From Pseudooceanicola algae (GTDB lineage Bacteria > Pseudomonadota > Alphaproteobacteria > Rhodobacterales > Rhodobacteraceae): a stretch of DNA of 64,000 nucleotides. The notes beneath the pieces were generated by a model, which saw only the letters and a list, made by a program, of their open reading frames with translations, was not told the DNA's origin and made no database searches. How positions within the stretch are numbered: the first letter of the stretch is position 1; the number at the start of each line of letters is the position of its first letter. Location of the stretch: the NCBI RefSeq assembly GCF_003590145.2, contig NZ_CP060436.1:2485001-2549000 (forward strand), in the 5' to 3' direction. Both the position numbers and the translations under genes were made by a program. Positions 17,248 through 26,487 of the stretch are shown here, in pieces.

Positions 17248-18159
17248 ATGAAGGGGACCCGGGTGCGCAAAGCATACACACCTTCGGTGGGCGAGCTTGA
17301 AGCCTTTTGTTCATGTGCTCGGGCCGGAACGACCACGGGGGCTGCACGGGACCTGGGCCTGACGCAAAGCGCGGTCAGCCGATCGATCGCCACGCTGGAG
17401 GACCGGTTGGGCGTGGCGCTGTTCCTGCGTGCGCGGCAACGACTGAGCCTGTCGGCTGCGGGCAGGGCCTTTCTGGCCGAGGCGGAGGATCTGCTGACGC
17501 GGCTCGATGCGGCGGCGACCGGGGTGATGGCCTTTGCCGGCCAGGCAGCGGTGCTGCGCATGGCCGTCCTGCCGAGCTTCGGCCGCAGTTGGCTGATCCC
17601 GCGCCTTGGGGCCTTTGCTGCGACGACCCCCGGCGTCGGGTTCGACGTGGCCGCCAGGCTTGCGCCGGTGGATTTCGAAACGGCGCCTTTCGATCTGGCG
17701 ATCCAGCGCAGCCAGCACCGCAGCGCCGGGGCGCATCACCTGCATCTGCTGGACGAAGACATGGTGGCCGTTGCCGCCCCCGCCCTGATCCGGGGTGGTC
17801 CATTGCCGGATGGCGATCTGCTGGCCCTGCCTCTCTTGCAGCAAAGCACGCGGCCCGGCCTTTGGCCCGATTGGTTCCGCGCCGCCGGGATCGACCCGCG
17901 CCGCAGCCTGCGGGGCGCGCGGTTCGATCATTTCGACATGGTGGTGGATGCCGCCATCGCCGGGCTGGGCGTCGGTCTGGTGCCCGAAATCATCGCAGCG
18001 ACCGCCCTGCGCGACGGGCGGCTGCGCCAGGCCTCGACCCGCAGGCTGGAAACCGGGCAGGCCTATACACTGATCTACCCCGATCGGAGCGCCGACCGGC
18101 CCGATGTGGCGCGCTTCCGCGACTGGCTGAGCGCGGAAATTGCCGGAATTTGGGCCTGA
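17248..18159 (+). CDS. LysR-family regulator divergent from gcdH
   Basis: 303 residues with the LysR helix-turn-helix at about 12-70 (GAARDLGLTQSAVSRSIATL) and a GcvA/GcdR-like effector domain (LRMAVLPSFGRSWLIPRLGA). A valine codon (GTG) at 17263 is an alternative start. The likely target is gcdH, with glutarate or glutaryl-CoA as effector in known GcdR-type systems; that transfer is inference from position. Confidence 0.88.
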   Translation: MKGTRVRKAYTPSVGELEAFCSCARAGTTTGAARDLGLTQSAVSRSIATLEDRLGVALFLRARQRLSLSAAGRAFLAEAEDLLTRLDAAATGVMAFAGQAAVLRMAVLPSFGRSWLIPRLGAFAATTPGVGFDVAARLAPVDFETAPFDLAIQRSQHRSAGAHHLHLLDEDMVAVAAPALIRGGPLPDGDLLALPLLQQSTRPGLWPDWFRAAGIDPRRSLRGARFDHFDMVVDAAIAGLGVGLVPEIIAATALRDGRLRQASTRRLETGQAYTLIYPDRSADRPDVARFRDWLSAEIAGIWA

Positions 18160-18224
18160 GCCCCCGCCGCGTTGCGGTTCGCGCAGCAGTAGATAGGATG
18201 CAGTGAAAATCAATGGAGTGCCCC

Positions 18225-18719
18225 ATGACCCCCGAAGAGATCGCCGCCCTGCCCTATCGTCCCTGCGTGGGCGTGATGCTGGTCAATGTCGAGGGCCGGG
18301 TGTTCACCGGGCAGCGCAACGACATGCGACCGGGCGAGCCGCCTGCCTGGCAGATGCCCCAGGGCGGGATCGACGAAGGCGAATCGGCGCAGGAGGCCGC
18401 CCTGCGGGAGCTTTGGGAAGAAACCGGCGTGACCGCGGACAAGGTCAGCATCATCGCAGAAACCGGCGAATGGATTCCCTACGACCTGCCCCATGACATC
18501 GTGCCCCGCATCTGGAAGGGCCGGTTTCGCGGACAGGAACAGAAATGGGTTCTGATGCAGTTCCACGGCCAGGATTCGGACGTGAACATCGCCACCGAGC
18601 ACCCCGAATTCACCGAATGGCGCTGGATGCCGGTCGGCGACCTGCTGGAAAACATCGTCCCCTTCAAGCGCGAGGTCTATGCGCGGGTGCTGGAGCTGTT
18701 CGCTGACGAGCTGATCTGA
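18225..18719 (+). CDS. rppH: RNA pyrophosphohydrolase
   Basis: RppH removes pyrophosphate from the 5' end of triphosphorylated mRNA and so triggers RNase E decay. 164 residues from the ATG at 18225, six bases after GGAG; an ATG at 18213 overlaps that site and is less likely. The Nudix box [20 protein letters not shown] followed by TGV is intact, and the start [17 protein letters not shown] and WQMPQGGI are typical. It is convergent with hemC. Confidence 0.94.
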   Translation: MTPEEIAALPYRPCVGVMLVNVEGRVFTGQRNDMRPGEPPAWQMPQGGIDEGESAQEAALRELWEETGVTADKVSIIAETGEWIPYDLPHDIVPRIWKGRFRGQEQKWVLMQFHGQDSDVNIATEHPEFTEWRWMPVGDLLENIVPFKREVYARVLELFADELI

Positions 18720-18764
18720 CCTGTCTAGGTGCCGCGGTCCCCGACGCCGGCGACCGCGCCCCGG

Positions 18765-19712
18765 CTACTGACGCCAGTCGAAGAAATCATCCGCGACACG
18801 GGACAGCAGCTTTTCCGCCATCTCGCGGCCAAGGGCAGCACCGTCCTCGATCGGGGCGCTCTGGTCGTCGGCATGGGCTTCGGAGCCGTCGGGGCGCAGG
18901 ATCTCTCCGCGCAGGCGCAGGGAGGTGCCGTCAAGATCTGCCAGCCCGGCGATGGGGGTTTCGCAAGAGCCGTCGAGACGGGCAAGGAAGGCGCGTTCGG
19001 CTGCAAGGCGTTGACCGGTGGGCTGATGGTGGATCGGCTCCAGCAGCGCAGCGGTAGCGCTGTCGGTCTGGCGTCGTTCAATGCCGATGGCGCCCTGCGC
19101 GATGGCGGGCAGCATGTCTTCGGGGGCAATGGCGCTGCGGGCGATTTCGGCCATGCCGAGGCGATTGAGCCCGGCCATGGCAAGAAAGGTCGCATCGGCC
19201 ACCCGTTCATCCAGCTTGCGCAGCCGGGTCTGCACATTGCCGCGGAACTCCACCACGTTCAGATCCGGCCGGCGCAACAGAAGCTGGGCGCGGCGACGCA
19301 GGCTGGAGGTCCCCATGGTGGCGCCCCGGGGCACCTGGGCAATGGCTTCGAAACGGCGCGAGACGAAGGCGTCGCGAGGGTCTTCGCGCGGCAGGTAACA
19401 ATCGAGGATCAGCCCCTCGGGCTGCTCCACCGGCATGTCCTTCATCGAATGCACCGCGATGTCGATGCTGCCTTCCAGCAGCGCCTGTTCGATTTCGCGG
19501 GTGAACAGCCCCTTGCCGCCGACTTCACGCAGTGCCTTGTTCTGAATCCTGTCGCCCGCGGTCGAGATCGGGACGATCCGGAAGGCCTCCTGCGGCAGGT
19601 CGAAGGCCGCGGCGATGCGGTCGCGGGTTTCCTCGGCCTGGGCAACGGCGAGGGGGGACCCTCGGGTGCCGATCTTTAGCGGGGCGGCGGGGCTTGGCAG
19701 GGCGTTTTTCAT
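18765..19712 (-). CDS. hemC: Hydroxymethylbilane synthase
   Basis: HemC joins four porphobilinogen units into hydroxymethylbilane on a covalent dipyrromethane cofactor. The 315-residue product starts at ATG 19712, just before KIGTRGSPLAVAQAEETR. The cofactor cysteine is in LDGSCETPIAGLA, and HSMKDMP and GTSSLRRRAQL are intact. The open frame extends to 20207, but that stretch overlaps the divergent hemE gene and has no family similarity. hemE is divergent about 255 bp away. Confidence 0.95.
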   Translation of the reverse strand: MKNALPSPAAPLKIGTRGSPLAVAQAEETRDRIAAAFDLPQEAFRIVPISTAGDRIQNKALREVGGKGLFTREIEQALLEGSIDIAVHSMKDMPVEQPEGLILDCYLPREDPRDAFVSRRFEAIAQVPRGATMGTSSLRRRAQLLLRRPDLNVVEFRGNVQTRLRKLDERVADATFLAMAGLNRLGMAEIARSAIAPEDMLPAIAQGAIGIERRQTDSATAALLEPIHHQPTGQRLAAERAFLARLDGSCETPIAGLADLDGTSLRLRGEILRPDGSEAHADDQSAPIEDGAALGREMAEKLLSRVADDFFDWRQ

Positions 19713-19819
19713 GCTCCGAGGGATAGGCGGGCGCAGGCGAGGGCGCAAGAGGAAGGGTGCGCGGGGCATGGGTGGCACCTTGAAGCAGGGATGTCGCGGC
19801 GCGGCGGGCGTTGGCACTG

Positions 19820-19858
19820 CCTCCGGCGGGGATATTTGGAACAGGGAAACATCAGGGG
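19820..19858 (+). repeat. Dispersed repeat core, copy 3
   Basis: CCTCCGGCGGGGATATTTGG continues AACAGGGAAACATCAGGGG. This is the core of the composite repeat without the upstream hairpins. It lies in the divergent hemC-hemE control region. Confidence 0.65.
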
Positions 19859-19967
19859 AGGCGCAGGAGAGGCAGGGTTTTCGGTGCTGGTGGGCGGGGG
19901 AATGGGGGCATCGGCTTGACAATCGGAGGGCGGACCGCGACCAGAAGGGGAAATGCTGGAGGGAAAA

Positions 19968-20999
19968 ATGGCGCAGAAGACGATCCTGAGGGCCCTGGCC
20001 GGAGAGACATTGCCCACACCGCCGATCTGGATGATGCGGCAGGCCGGGCGGTATCTGCCGGAATATCGCGCGACGCGGGCGCAGGCGGGGGATTTCCTGT
20101 CGCTGTGCTACAACCCGGAACTGGCCGCCGAGGTGACCCTGCAGCCGATCCGGCGGTATGGTTTCGACGCCGCGATCCTGTTTGCCGATATCTTGCTGTT
20201 GCCTCAAGCGCTTGGCGCGGATCTGTGGTTCGTGACCGGAGAGGGACCACGCCTGTCGACGATCACCGACGCAGGTGGCATGGCGACGCTGAAGCCTGCG
20301 TCAGAGGTGCACGAAGTGCTGTCGCCGATTTACGACACCCTGAAGATCCTGAAGGGCGCCCTGCCCGAGGAAACGACGCTGATCGGTTTCGCCGGCGCGC
20401 CCTGGACCGTGGCGACCTATATGGTGGCCGGGCGTGGCACCCCGGACCAGGGGCCGGCGCACAAGCTCAAGAACGAAGATCCGGCGGTTTTCGACGCGCT
20501 GATCGAGCGGCTGATCGAGGGGACCATCGAATACCTTTCGGCCCAGGTCGAGGCCGGGGCAGAGGTGGTGAAGCTGTTCGACAGCTGGGCCGGGTCGTTG
20601 CAGGGAGCGGATTTCGACCGTTATGCTCTGGAGCCCATGCGCCGCATCGTGACGGCCTTGCGCGCCAAATACCCCGAGCTGCCGGTGATCCTGTTCCCAC
20701 GCCAGGCCGGGCCGCGCTATGAAGGGTTCGCCAAGGCAACCGGCGCAAGCTGTGTCGCGCTGGACAATTCCGTCGATGCGCAATGGGCGGCATCCCATGT
20801 TCAGGTCGACGGCTGTGTACAGGGCAACCTGGCCCCCGGCCACATGGTCACCGGTGGCGATGAATTGGTTTCAGAGGTGAAACGCATTGCCGGAGCGTTT
20901 TCGCAAGGTCCGCATATCTTCAACCTTGGCCACGGTATCACACCGGATGCCGATCCCGAAAACGTGGCTCTGATGATCGAGACCCTGCGCAGCCTCTAG
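19968..20999 (+). CDS. hemE: Uroporphyrinogen decarboxylase
   Basis: HemE removes four acetate carboxyls from uroporphyrinogen III to give coproporphyrinogen III. 343 residues from the ATG at 19968, which follows GGAGGGAAAA; the ATG at 19953 lacks such a site. Motifs are [42 protein letters not shown] and the C-terminal [23 protein letters not shown] at 19916-19921 may be its -35, with a poor -10 after 17 bases. The stop shares CTAG with the convergent BrkB-like gene. Confidence 0.95.
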   Translation: MAQKTILRALAGETLPTPPIWMMRQAGRYLPEYRATRAQAGDFLSLCYNPELAAEVTLQPIRRYGFDAAILFADILLLPQALGADLWFVTGEGPRLSTITDAGGMATLKPASEVHEVLSPIYDTLKILKGALPEETTLIGFAGAPWTVATYMVAGRGTPDQGPAHKLKNEDPAVFDALIERLIEGTIEYLSAQVEAGAEVVKLFDSWAGSLQGADFDRYALEPMRRIVTALRAKYPELPVILFPRQAGPRYEGFAKATGASCVALDNSVDAQWAASHVQVDGCVQGNLAPGHMVTGGDELVSEVKRIAGAFSQGPHIFNLGHGITPDADPENVALMIETLRSL

Positions 21000-21925
21000 G
21001 CGGTATGCGCAGGCTCGGAGCGACCGACGGGGGCGGGCGTCGTCGGGGATGCGGCGGGGTCTTCCGCTGCCGGGTCAGCGGCCTCGCGGTTGACCTTGGC
21101 TTCACTTTGACGGGCGCGCAATTGCACGTTCAGGACCGCGCCGATCAGCACCAGGAAGGCGCTGATATACAGCCAGAACAACATCGCGACGGCCGCGCCA
21201 AGCGATCCGTAGACCTCGTTGTAATTGGCGAAATTCGACAGGTAGACCGAGAACCCGATCGAGGCCACGGCCCAGAACAACACGGCGAAGGCCGCCCCCG
21301 GTGTCACCCAGCCAAGTCGCGCGCCGGCGTTGTTGGGGCCGTAGCGGTAAATCAGGCTCAGCCCGACGTATAGCGCCAGGACAGCTGCCGCCCATCGTGC
21401 CAACTCCACCAGCACCGTCGCCAGGCCGCCAAGGGGCACGAAGCTCAGCACCACGGGCACCACGACCACCGAAGCCAATGTCACGATCGCAACCCCGATC
21501 AACGCCACGGTCAGGGCGATGGCAATCAGGTAGTGCAGCAGGGACGACCGGTTGTCTTCGCCGTGGATCTGGTTCAGCCCCAGGATCAGCGCTGCCACGC
21601 CCGAGCGCGCCGACCAGATCGCGATCAACAGCGACAGCGCCCCGGCCCAGCCAAGCGTGCTGCCGCTGGACGTGGTCAGCGTCATGATCTGTGCTTCGAC
21701 TAGGGAATAGATCTCGGCAGGGATGATCTCTTGCAGCAATTGCAGCTCCTGCAACACCACATCGGGATCGGAAATCAGCCCCCAGAGCGCGATGGTCGCC
21801 GCAAGCGCGGGGAACGTCGCCAGCATGGCATAGAAGGCCACTCCGGCAGCGATCAGCCCCATGTTGAGCTGCCCCATGCGGGCAATGATGCCGCGTATCA
21901 AGGTCCAGATGTCGCGCAGGCTCAT
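20996..21925 (-). CDS. YihY/BrkB-family inner-membrane protein
   Basis: The 309-residue protein has about six membrane helices, beginning with the family start [20 protein letters not shown] and [20 protein letters not shown], and containing [20 protein letters not shown], a hallmark of the family. The last 45 residues are a soluble Ala-, Pro- and Glu-rich tail. Once called ribonuclease BN in error, the family is of unknown function. AAGGGG precedes the ATG. Its stop codon overlaps the hemE stop on the other strand. Confidence 0.9.
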   Translation of the reverse strand: MSLRDIWTLIRGIIARMGQLNMGLIAAGVAFYAMLATFPALAATIALWGLISDPDVVLQELQLLQEIIPAEIYSLVEAQIMTLTTSSGSTLGWAGALSLLIAIWSARSGVAALILGLNQIHGEDNRSSLLHYLIAIALTVALIGVAIVTLASVVVVPVVLSFVPLGGLATVLVELARWAAAVLALYVGLSLIYRYGPNNAGARLGWVTPGAAFAVLFWAVASIGFSVYLSNFANYNEVYGSLGAAVAMLFWLYISAFLVLIGAVLNVQLRARQSEAKVNREAADPAAEDPAASPTTPAPVGRSEPAHTA

Positions 21926-22077
21926 GGAATTCCCCTTCCGTCGGGGACAAGCTAGCCCGATGCTCCGACGCAGGAAATGGCCCGGGGCATTTTCACCAGC
22001 AACAGCGGCAGCAATGCATCGCTTCGTTCAGATCCGTCCTTGCAGCGGGGCGAAGGTGCGCCGCCCCTGTCCCGGGA

Positions 22078-22968
22078 TCAGATCCATTTTGCCAACGGGG
22101 GCAGTGACATCAGGACCGCATTCGCGTCATGACCGGTCTCCAGCCCGAATTTCGTGCCCCGGTCGTAAACCAGATTGTATTCGGCATAGAGACCGCGATG
22201 CACCAGTTGCGCCTCCTTGTCGGCCTCGTCCCATTCGATACCGCGTCGCTTTTCAATCAGCGGCAGGAAGGCGGGCAGGAAGGCGCGTCCGACATCCTGG
22301 ATAAAGGCGAAATCGGCCTCCCAATCGCCCGAACAATGATCGTCAAGGAAGATCCCCCCGACGCCACGTGCCCGCATGCGATGCGGGACATAGAAATACT
22401 CGTCCGCCCATGCCTTGAACCGCGGGTAGAAGTCCGCGTCGTGGCGGTCGCAATGGGATTTCTGCACGGAATGGAAATGCGCCGTATCCTCGGGACGTTC
22501 CAGACAGGGGTTCAGGTCCGACCCACCCCCAAACCACCACCCATGCGGGGTCCAGAACATGCGGGTATTCATGTGCACGGCCGGGCAATGCGGGTTCTGC
22601 ATATGCGCCACCAGCGAAATCCCCGATGCCCAGAAACGCGGATCATCAGCCATCCCCGGCAGCCCCTTGCGGGCGGCCATCGCCGCCTGCGCGCGTTCGC
22701 CCAACTGGCCATGCACGGTCGAAACATTGACCCCGACCTTTTCAAAGACGCGCCCGCCACGCATCACGCTCATCAGCCCGCCCCCGGCGTCCGAACCGTC
22801 TTCAGAGGCCCGCCGCGTCTCACTCACCTCGAAACGACCCGGCGCGGTCCCGGAAAGCGGCCCCTTCACCTGTGCCTTCTCCAGCCTTTCGAAGGCCGCG
22901 ACGATTTCGTCCCGCAGGCTGCGGAACCAGGCGCTGGCGCGGGCCTTTTCGGTGTCCATGTCTGCCAT
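22078..22968 (-). CDS. hemF: Oxygen-dependent coproporphyrinogen III oxidase
   Basis: HemF uses oxygen to convert two propionates of coproporphyrinogen III to vinyl groups. 296 residues of usual length, with GGGLMSVMRGGRVFEKVGVN, the strongly conserved HMNTRMFWTPHGWWFGGGSD, YFYVPHRMRARGVGGIFLDD and YNLVYDRGTKFGLETG. GGGGAG precedes the ATG. The window also carries the oxygen-independent enzyme hemN beside fnrL, so the cell can make haem with or without oxygen. Confidence 0.96.
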   Translation of the reverse strand: MADMDTEKARASAWFRSLRDEIVAAFERLEKAQVKGPLSGTAPGRFEVSETRRASEDGSDAGGGLMSVMRGGRVFEKVGVNVSTVHGQLGERAQAAMAARKGLPGMADDPRFWASGISLVAHMQNPHCPAVHMNTRMFWTPHGWWFGGGSDLNPCLERPEDTAHFHSVQKSHCDRHDADFYPRFKAWADEYFYVPHRMRARGVGGIFLDDHCSGDWEADFAFIQDVGRAFLPAFLPLIEKRRGIEWDEADKEAQLVHRGLYAEYNLVYDRGTKFGLETGHDANAVLMSLPPLAKWI

Positions 22969-22984
22969 GAAGGCTCCCCTGTCA

Positions 22985-23047
22985 TCTGGCCGGAAATACT
23001 CCGGGGTGAATTGAGGGCCCCTGGGGCCTCAAGAGGGGCAGCGCCCC
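22985..23047. repeat. Hairpin-rich intergenic module upstream of hemF
   Basis: Contains GGAAATACTCCGGGGTGAA, a TTGAGG/CCTCAA hairpin (23011-23032) and a GGGGC-AGC-GCCCC hairpin (23035-23047). It resembles the composite repeat in having tandem GC hairpins and an A/T-rich core, but the core sequence differs. It lies between hemF and the SDR gene and may be a related family. Confidence 0.4.
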
Positions 23048-23130
23048 TGCCCTGCGCCCGCTCTGAACGGGCCGAAGGGCTATATTCATTGCGGTAGCGA
23101 CCGCTCTAAATGCGCTGGTGCGGCGCCTTG

Positions 23131-23946
23131 TTAATGTGCCGGTGCGGCGACGGAATCCAGCAGGCTACGCCCGCCGTCCACGGTCATGATCTGACCGGTC
23201 ATGAAGGACGACGCCTCGCAGACCAAATATTGCACCGCCTCGGCCAGTTCGCTTGGCGGGGCGATCCGGTGCAGCGGGGTGTGATCCTCGATATCGGTGC
23301 GATATTCGCGGTTGTCCTTCAGCGTTTCCTGCAGGGACGAGGACATGACCGACCCGAAGGCCACAGCATTGACGCGGATCTTGTGCGGTGCCAGCGCCAA
23401 GGCCATGCTGCGCGTCATCTGATCCAGAGCCGCAGTCGAGACCGAATAGGCCATCAGGTCCGGGTGGGTGCGTCGGGCGGCGATCGAGGACAGGTTCACG
23501 ATGGCCCCGTTCTGTCCGGATCCCTGAACACTGTCGCGCGCCTCGGCCTGCTTGATCATCCGCTTGGCAATGGTCTGGCTGACCCGCAGGGCCGTGATCA
23601 GGTTCTGCTGCAACAGCGTTTCGACTGCGTCATCATCGGGGTTCAGCGCATCCGACACCGCAATCTGACGCGAGGCATTGACCAGGATATCCACCTGATC
23701 AAAGGCATCCAGAGTCGCCGACAGCAGGTTCGCGATGGTCAGCTTTTCCCGCAGGTCGCCGGCGAAATAGCGGATATTGCCTTCGTCCTCGCCGATCTCG
23801 CCCAGCTCGGCCTGCAACCGGGCTTCGTCCATGTCGGCGAACATGACATTGGCACCCTTGTCGGCAAACAGCTTGGCGATGGCCAGGCCGATCCCGTTCG
23901 CGGCACCCGTCACGATGGCCGTCTTGCCGGCAATCGAAAAGCTCAT
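23131..23946 (-). CDS. SDR-family protein lacking the catalytic lysine
   Basis: 271 residues with a classical short-chain dehydrogenase fold: cofactor motif VTGAANGIG at 12-20, FADMD at the end of beta-2 (an NAD-type acidic residue), AIVNLSSIAARR with the catalytic Ser, and C-terminal MTGQIMTVDGGRS. The YxxxK motif reads YSVST at 167-171, so the catalytic Lys is Thr, and the usual NNAG reads VNASR. Activity may be lost or altered. It overlaps the upstream methyltransferase gene by four bases (ATGA) and is in the clpS operon. Confidence 0.85.
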   Translation of the reverse strand: MSFSIAGKTAIVTGAANGIGLAIAKLFADKGANVMFADMDEARLQAELGEIGEDEGNIRYFAGDLREKLTIANLLSATLDAFDQVDILVNASRQIAVSDALNPDDDAVETLLQQNLITALRVSQTIAKRMIKQAEARDSVQGSGQNGAIVNLSSIAARRTHPDLMAYSVSTAALDQMTRSMALALAPHKIRVNAVAFGSVMSSSLQETLKDNREYRTDIEDHTPLHRIAPPSELAEAVQYLVCEASSFMTGQIMTVDGGRSLLDSVAAPAH

Positions 23947-24998
23947 CTCTGTTTTCCCTTTTGTCCCGGTGGCGAGCCTACTGCGCCGCGCGCAGCTTGG
24001 CGAGACCGGCTGCCGCGGGGCTGGAGCCCGCGCAACAGCTTGAAACTGCGGTTTCCGCCGAATTCACCCGAATCGACGAAAAGCTCGTCCAGCAGCGGTT
24101 CGTAGGGCAGATGCCGGTTGGCGACCAACAGCAGTTGACCGCGCCCGTTCAGCCCGCGCGCGGCGGCGCGGATGAAATCGCGGCCAAGCTCCGGATCGGC
24201 GGCCCGGCTGTTGTGAAATGGCGGGTTCATCACCACCGCGTCCAGCGGCGTCTCGGGCTGCCAGTCGCGGGCATCGGCCCAGTGGAAGGCCGCACGCGTA
24301 TCGGTGACATTGCGGCGCGCGCAGGCGAGCGCGCTGTGATCGGCCTCGACCAGGTCCAGCCGCGTGACTGCGGAGGCCTTCAGCACCGCGGCGGACAACC
24401 AGCCCCAGCCGGCACCCAGATCGGCCACCCGGCCCTTCAACGCCGGCAACGCCTCGGCCAATAGGGCCGAAGCCGGATCGACACCATCGGCCGAAAACAC
24501 GCCGGGCAAGGTGGTGAAGCCCGGCACGACCTCTTGCGGGCCGGCCACGGCCCAATCGGCGAAATCGCCGTCCTGCATCCAGAACATCCGGCCATGTGCC
24601 TTGTTCACAGGGCCTTCGACAGTAGCGCGACGCCGGCAATCCCGAAAGACCGAATCGATGCCGTCTTCCTTCTGGCCATCGACGATCACCGGCCCGGCGG
24701 TCATGGTACGGGCGGCAGCGATCAGCCCCCGCGCCTGCGCCTTGGCCCGTGGCAGGCAGACAATCACGGCCGCAAAGGCCCCATCGGCCTTTACAGCGCA
24801 CTCCGGTCCCAAGGCACAGGCATGGCCGGAGGCGCGAAAGGCCGCATGATCAGGATAAAATCCGGTGACGATACGCAGGCGATCCTTCGGCAGGGCCGTC
24901 AGATCTGCCCCCGCACGCGGGGCGAGCACCGCAACAGGACCATCGGGCAGCACAAGGCCACCCTCGTCCAGGGCGAGCGGCAGGCGGGATCCGATCAT
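23943..24998 (-). CDS. RsmC/RlmG-like class I methyltransferase
   Basis: 351 residues from the ATG at 24998. It has two related halves, as in RsmC: an N-terminal half without SAM motifs, and a C-terminal Rossmann methyltransferase with VADLGAGWGWLSAAVL (SAM motif I), LVEADHSALACARRN, and the target-base motif VVMNPPFHN typical of guanine-N2 rRNA methyltransferases. The exact rRNA position is not determined. An ATG at 25028 overlaps the clpS end and is a second possible start. It is followed by the SDR gene with a four-base overlap. Confidence 0.85.
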   Translation of the reverse strand: MIGSRLPLALDEGGLVLPDGPVAVLAPRAGADLTALPKDRLRIVTGFYPDHAAFRASGHACALGPECAVKADGAFAAVIVCLPRAKAQARGLIAAARTMTAGPVIVDGQKEDGIDSVFRDCRRRATVEGPVNKAHGRMFWMQDGDFADWAVAGPQEVVPGFTTLPGVFSADGVDPASALLAEALPALKGRVADLGAGWGWLSAAVLKASAVTRLDLVEADHSALACARRNVTDTRAAFHWADARDWQPETPLDAVVMNPPFHNSRAADPELGRDFIRAAARGLNGRGQLLLVANRHLPYEPLLDELFVDSGEFGGNRSFKLLRGLQPRGSRSRQAARGAVGSPPGQKGKQR

Positions 24999-25006
24999 GG
25001 CCGGAT

Positions 25007-25363
25007 CTATTCCTTTTCCATCGTGCATTGCAGCGGATGCTGATGCTTGCGGGCGAAATCCATCACCTGGGCGACCTTGGTTTCCGCGATCTCGTGGCTG
25101 AAGACGCCGACGACGGCGACGCCCTTCTTGTGCACGGTCAGCATGATCTCGAAGGCCTGAGCATGGTTCAGGTGGAAGAATTGCTCGAGGATCAGCACGA
25201 CGAATTCCATCGGCGTGTAATCGTCGTTCAGCAGCAGCACCTTATAGAGCGGCGGGCGTTTTGTCCGGGTACGGGTCTCGACGACGACAGAGGCATCTCC
25301 GTCATCGTTGTCGTTGTCTTTGTCCGCCATGGAGATCGGCCACAGGTTCATCATTGCGCTCAT
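25007..25363 (-). CDS. clpS: ClpS adaptor for N-degron substrates
   Basis: ClpS delivers proteins with N-terminal bulky hydrophobic residues to ClpAP. The core is intact: [60 protein letters not shown]. Starts at 25363, 25354 or 25330 are possible; none has a strong Shine-Dalgarno, and the last gives [11 protein letters not shown], the length common in relatives. The acidic, disordered head is typical. The first gene of a clpS - methyltransferase - SDR unit, divergent from a HAD hydrolase. Confidence 0.93.
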   Translation of the reverse strand: MSAMMNLWPISMADKDNDNDDGDASVVVETRTRTKRPPLYKVLLLNDDYTPMEFVVLILEQFFHLNHAQAFEIMLTVHKKGVAVVGVFSHEIAETKVAQVMDFARKHQHPLQCTMEKE

Positions 25364-25460
25364 CCGCCCGGTTCGGGCAATTGTGGTGCTGGAATCAATG
25401 CGTCTATATAGCGTCTCGACCCCTGTTTGAAAGGGGGCGGGAAACCAAGGTTACCCGGAA

Positions 25461-26171
25461 ATGCCACAAAAAGTCACGACAATCGGTTTCGATGCGGATG
25501 ATACGCTCTGGCATAACGAGGTCTTCTTTCGCGTCACGCAGGAACGTTTTGCAAGCCTGCTGCGCGACTATGCCGAGCCGGGTGACCTGGAAACCCGCCT
25601 GTTGGCGGCCGAGCAGCGCAACATCGGCCACTACGGATTCGGTATCAAGGGCTTTGTCCTGTCGATGATCGAGACCGCGATCGAGATCACCGATGCCCGC
25701 GTGCCCGCCGCTACCATCCGCGAACTGATCGACGCCGGGCAGGAGATGCTGCGCCACCCCATAGACCTTCTGCCCCACGCTCGCGCCGCCGTGGAATCCA
25801 CCGCCCGCACCCATCGCGTCATCCTGATCACCAAGGGCGACCTGCTGGACCAGGAACGCAAGCTGGCGCAATCCGGCCTCGGGGACCTGTTCGATGCGGT
25901 CGAAATCGTCTCGGCCAAGACCGCGACGGTCTATGCCGGTATCTTCGCCCGCCACGGCAACGGCGCTGACCGCGCCCTGATGGTGGGCAATTCGATGAAA
26001 TCCGACGTGCTGCCCCCGATCGAGGCCGGCGGCTGGGGCGTCTTCGTGCCTCAGGGTCCGGCCTGGGCGCTGGAACACGCCGAACCACCGGCCCGCGATG
26101 ATCATGCCGCGCGTTTTCACCAACTCGACGACCTGGCGGCCCTGCCCGCATTGATCGACGCCATCGGCTGA
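25461..26171 (+). CDS. HAD-superfamily hydrolase
   Basis: 236 residues with the four HAD motifs: GFDADDTLWHN (nucleophile and acid Asp), ILITKGD (motif II and a lysine), a middle cap of helices (about 20-100), and LMVGNSMKSDVLPPIEAGGW (motif IV). It fits small phosphatases of the YjjG/dehalogenase group; the substrate is not known. It is divergent from clpS, and a terminator follows. Confidence 0.88.
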   Translation: MPQKVTTIGFDADDTLWHNEVFFRVTQERFASLLRDYAEPGDLETRLLAAEQRNIGHYGFGIKGFVLSMIETAIEITDARVPAATIRELIDAGQEMLRHPIDLLPHARAAVESTARTHRVILITKGDLLDQERKLAQSGLGDLFDAVEIVSAKTATVYAGIFARHGNGADRALMVGNSMKSDVLPPIEAGGWGVFVPQGPAWALEHAEPPARDDHAARFHQLDDLAALPALIDAIG

Positions 26172-26226
26172 CATGGGGGCACAATCGGCAGAAATCCGCA
26201 CCCGAAACTTCGGATCACGCGGACTC

Positions 26227-26250
26227 ACAGGGCCTTGAAGCCCTGTTTTT
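26227..26250 (+). terminator. Rho-independent terminator after the HAD gene
   Basis: ACAGGGC (26227-26233) pairs with GCCCTGT (26240-26246), followed by a T run to 26250. It ends the HAD transcript and isolates the carboxypeptidase promoter downstream. Confidence 0.7.
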
Positions 26251-26310
26251 CAACGTCCGCTGTTGCGAAATTGCCTAAAATCTTCGGCACGGGATGGCAT
26301 TTATTGTAGG

Positions 26311-26325
26311 TTAACAGCGCCTTAC
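26311..26325 (+). promoter_or_regulatory. CtrA-like half-match TTAA-N7-TTAC
   Basis: TTAA (26311-26314), seven bases, TTAC (26322-26325), one mismatch from the CtrA box. It lies about 75 bp upstream of the predicted promoter of the D,D-carboxypeptidase gene. Weak on its own. Confidence 0.2.
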
Positions 26326-26380
26326 AACCAGATGTAGGGTGCGTTAAGATTCCTCTCCAAACCCCTAAAAACAAAGGGCT

Positions 26381-26408
26381 TTGCGTCAATATTCTGCTGT
26401 GCTACCTT
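26381..26408 (+). promoter_or_regulatory. Candidate promoter for the D,D-carboxypeptidase gene
   Basis: TTGCGT (26381-26386), 16 bases, TACCTT (26403-26408), in the most AT-rich stretch of this 316-bp gap. The predicted start near 26415 gives a leader of about 70 bases. Apart from this, the upstream terminator and the CtrA-like site, the gap shows nothing else. Confidence 0.4.
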
Positions 26409-26487
26409 TTTTGGATAACATCGCCAGTCGGATAACCGGCGGCGGAAAAGGCAGTTGCGGCCATCCCGGTCGCCTTGAGGCAAATAG

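Noticed and set aside
19713-20207. 165-codon N-terminal extension of hemC
   Set aside because: It overlaps hemE and its promoter region and has no similarity to HemC; the family start is at 19712.
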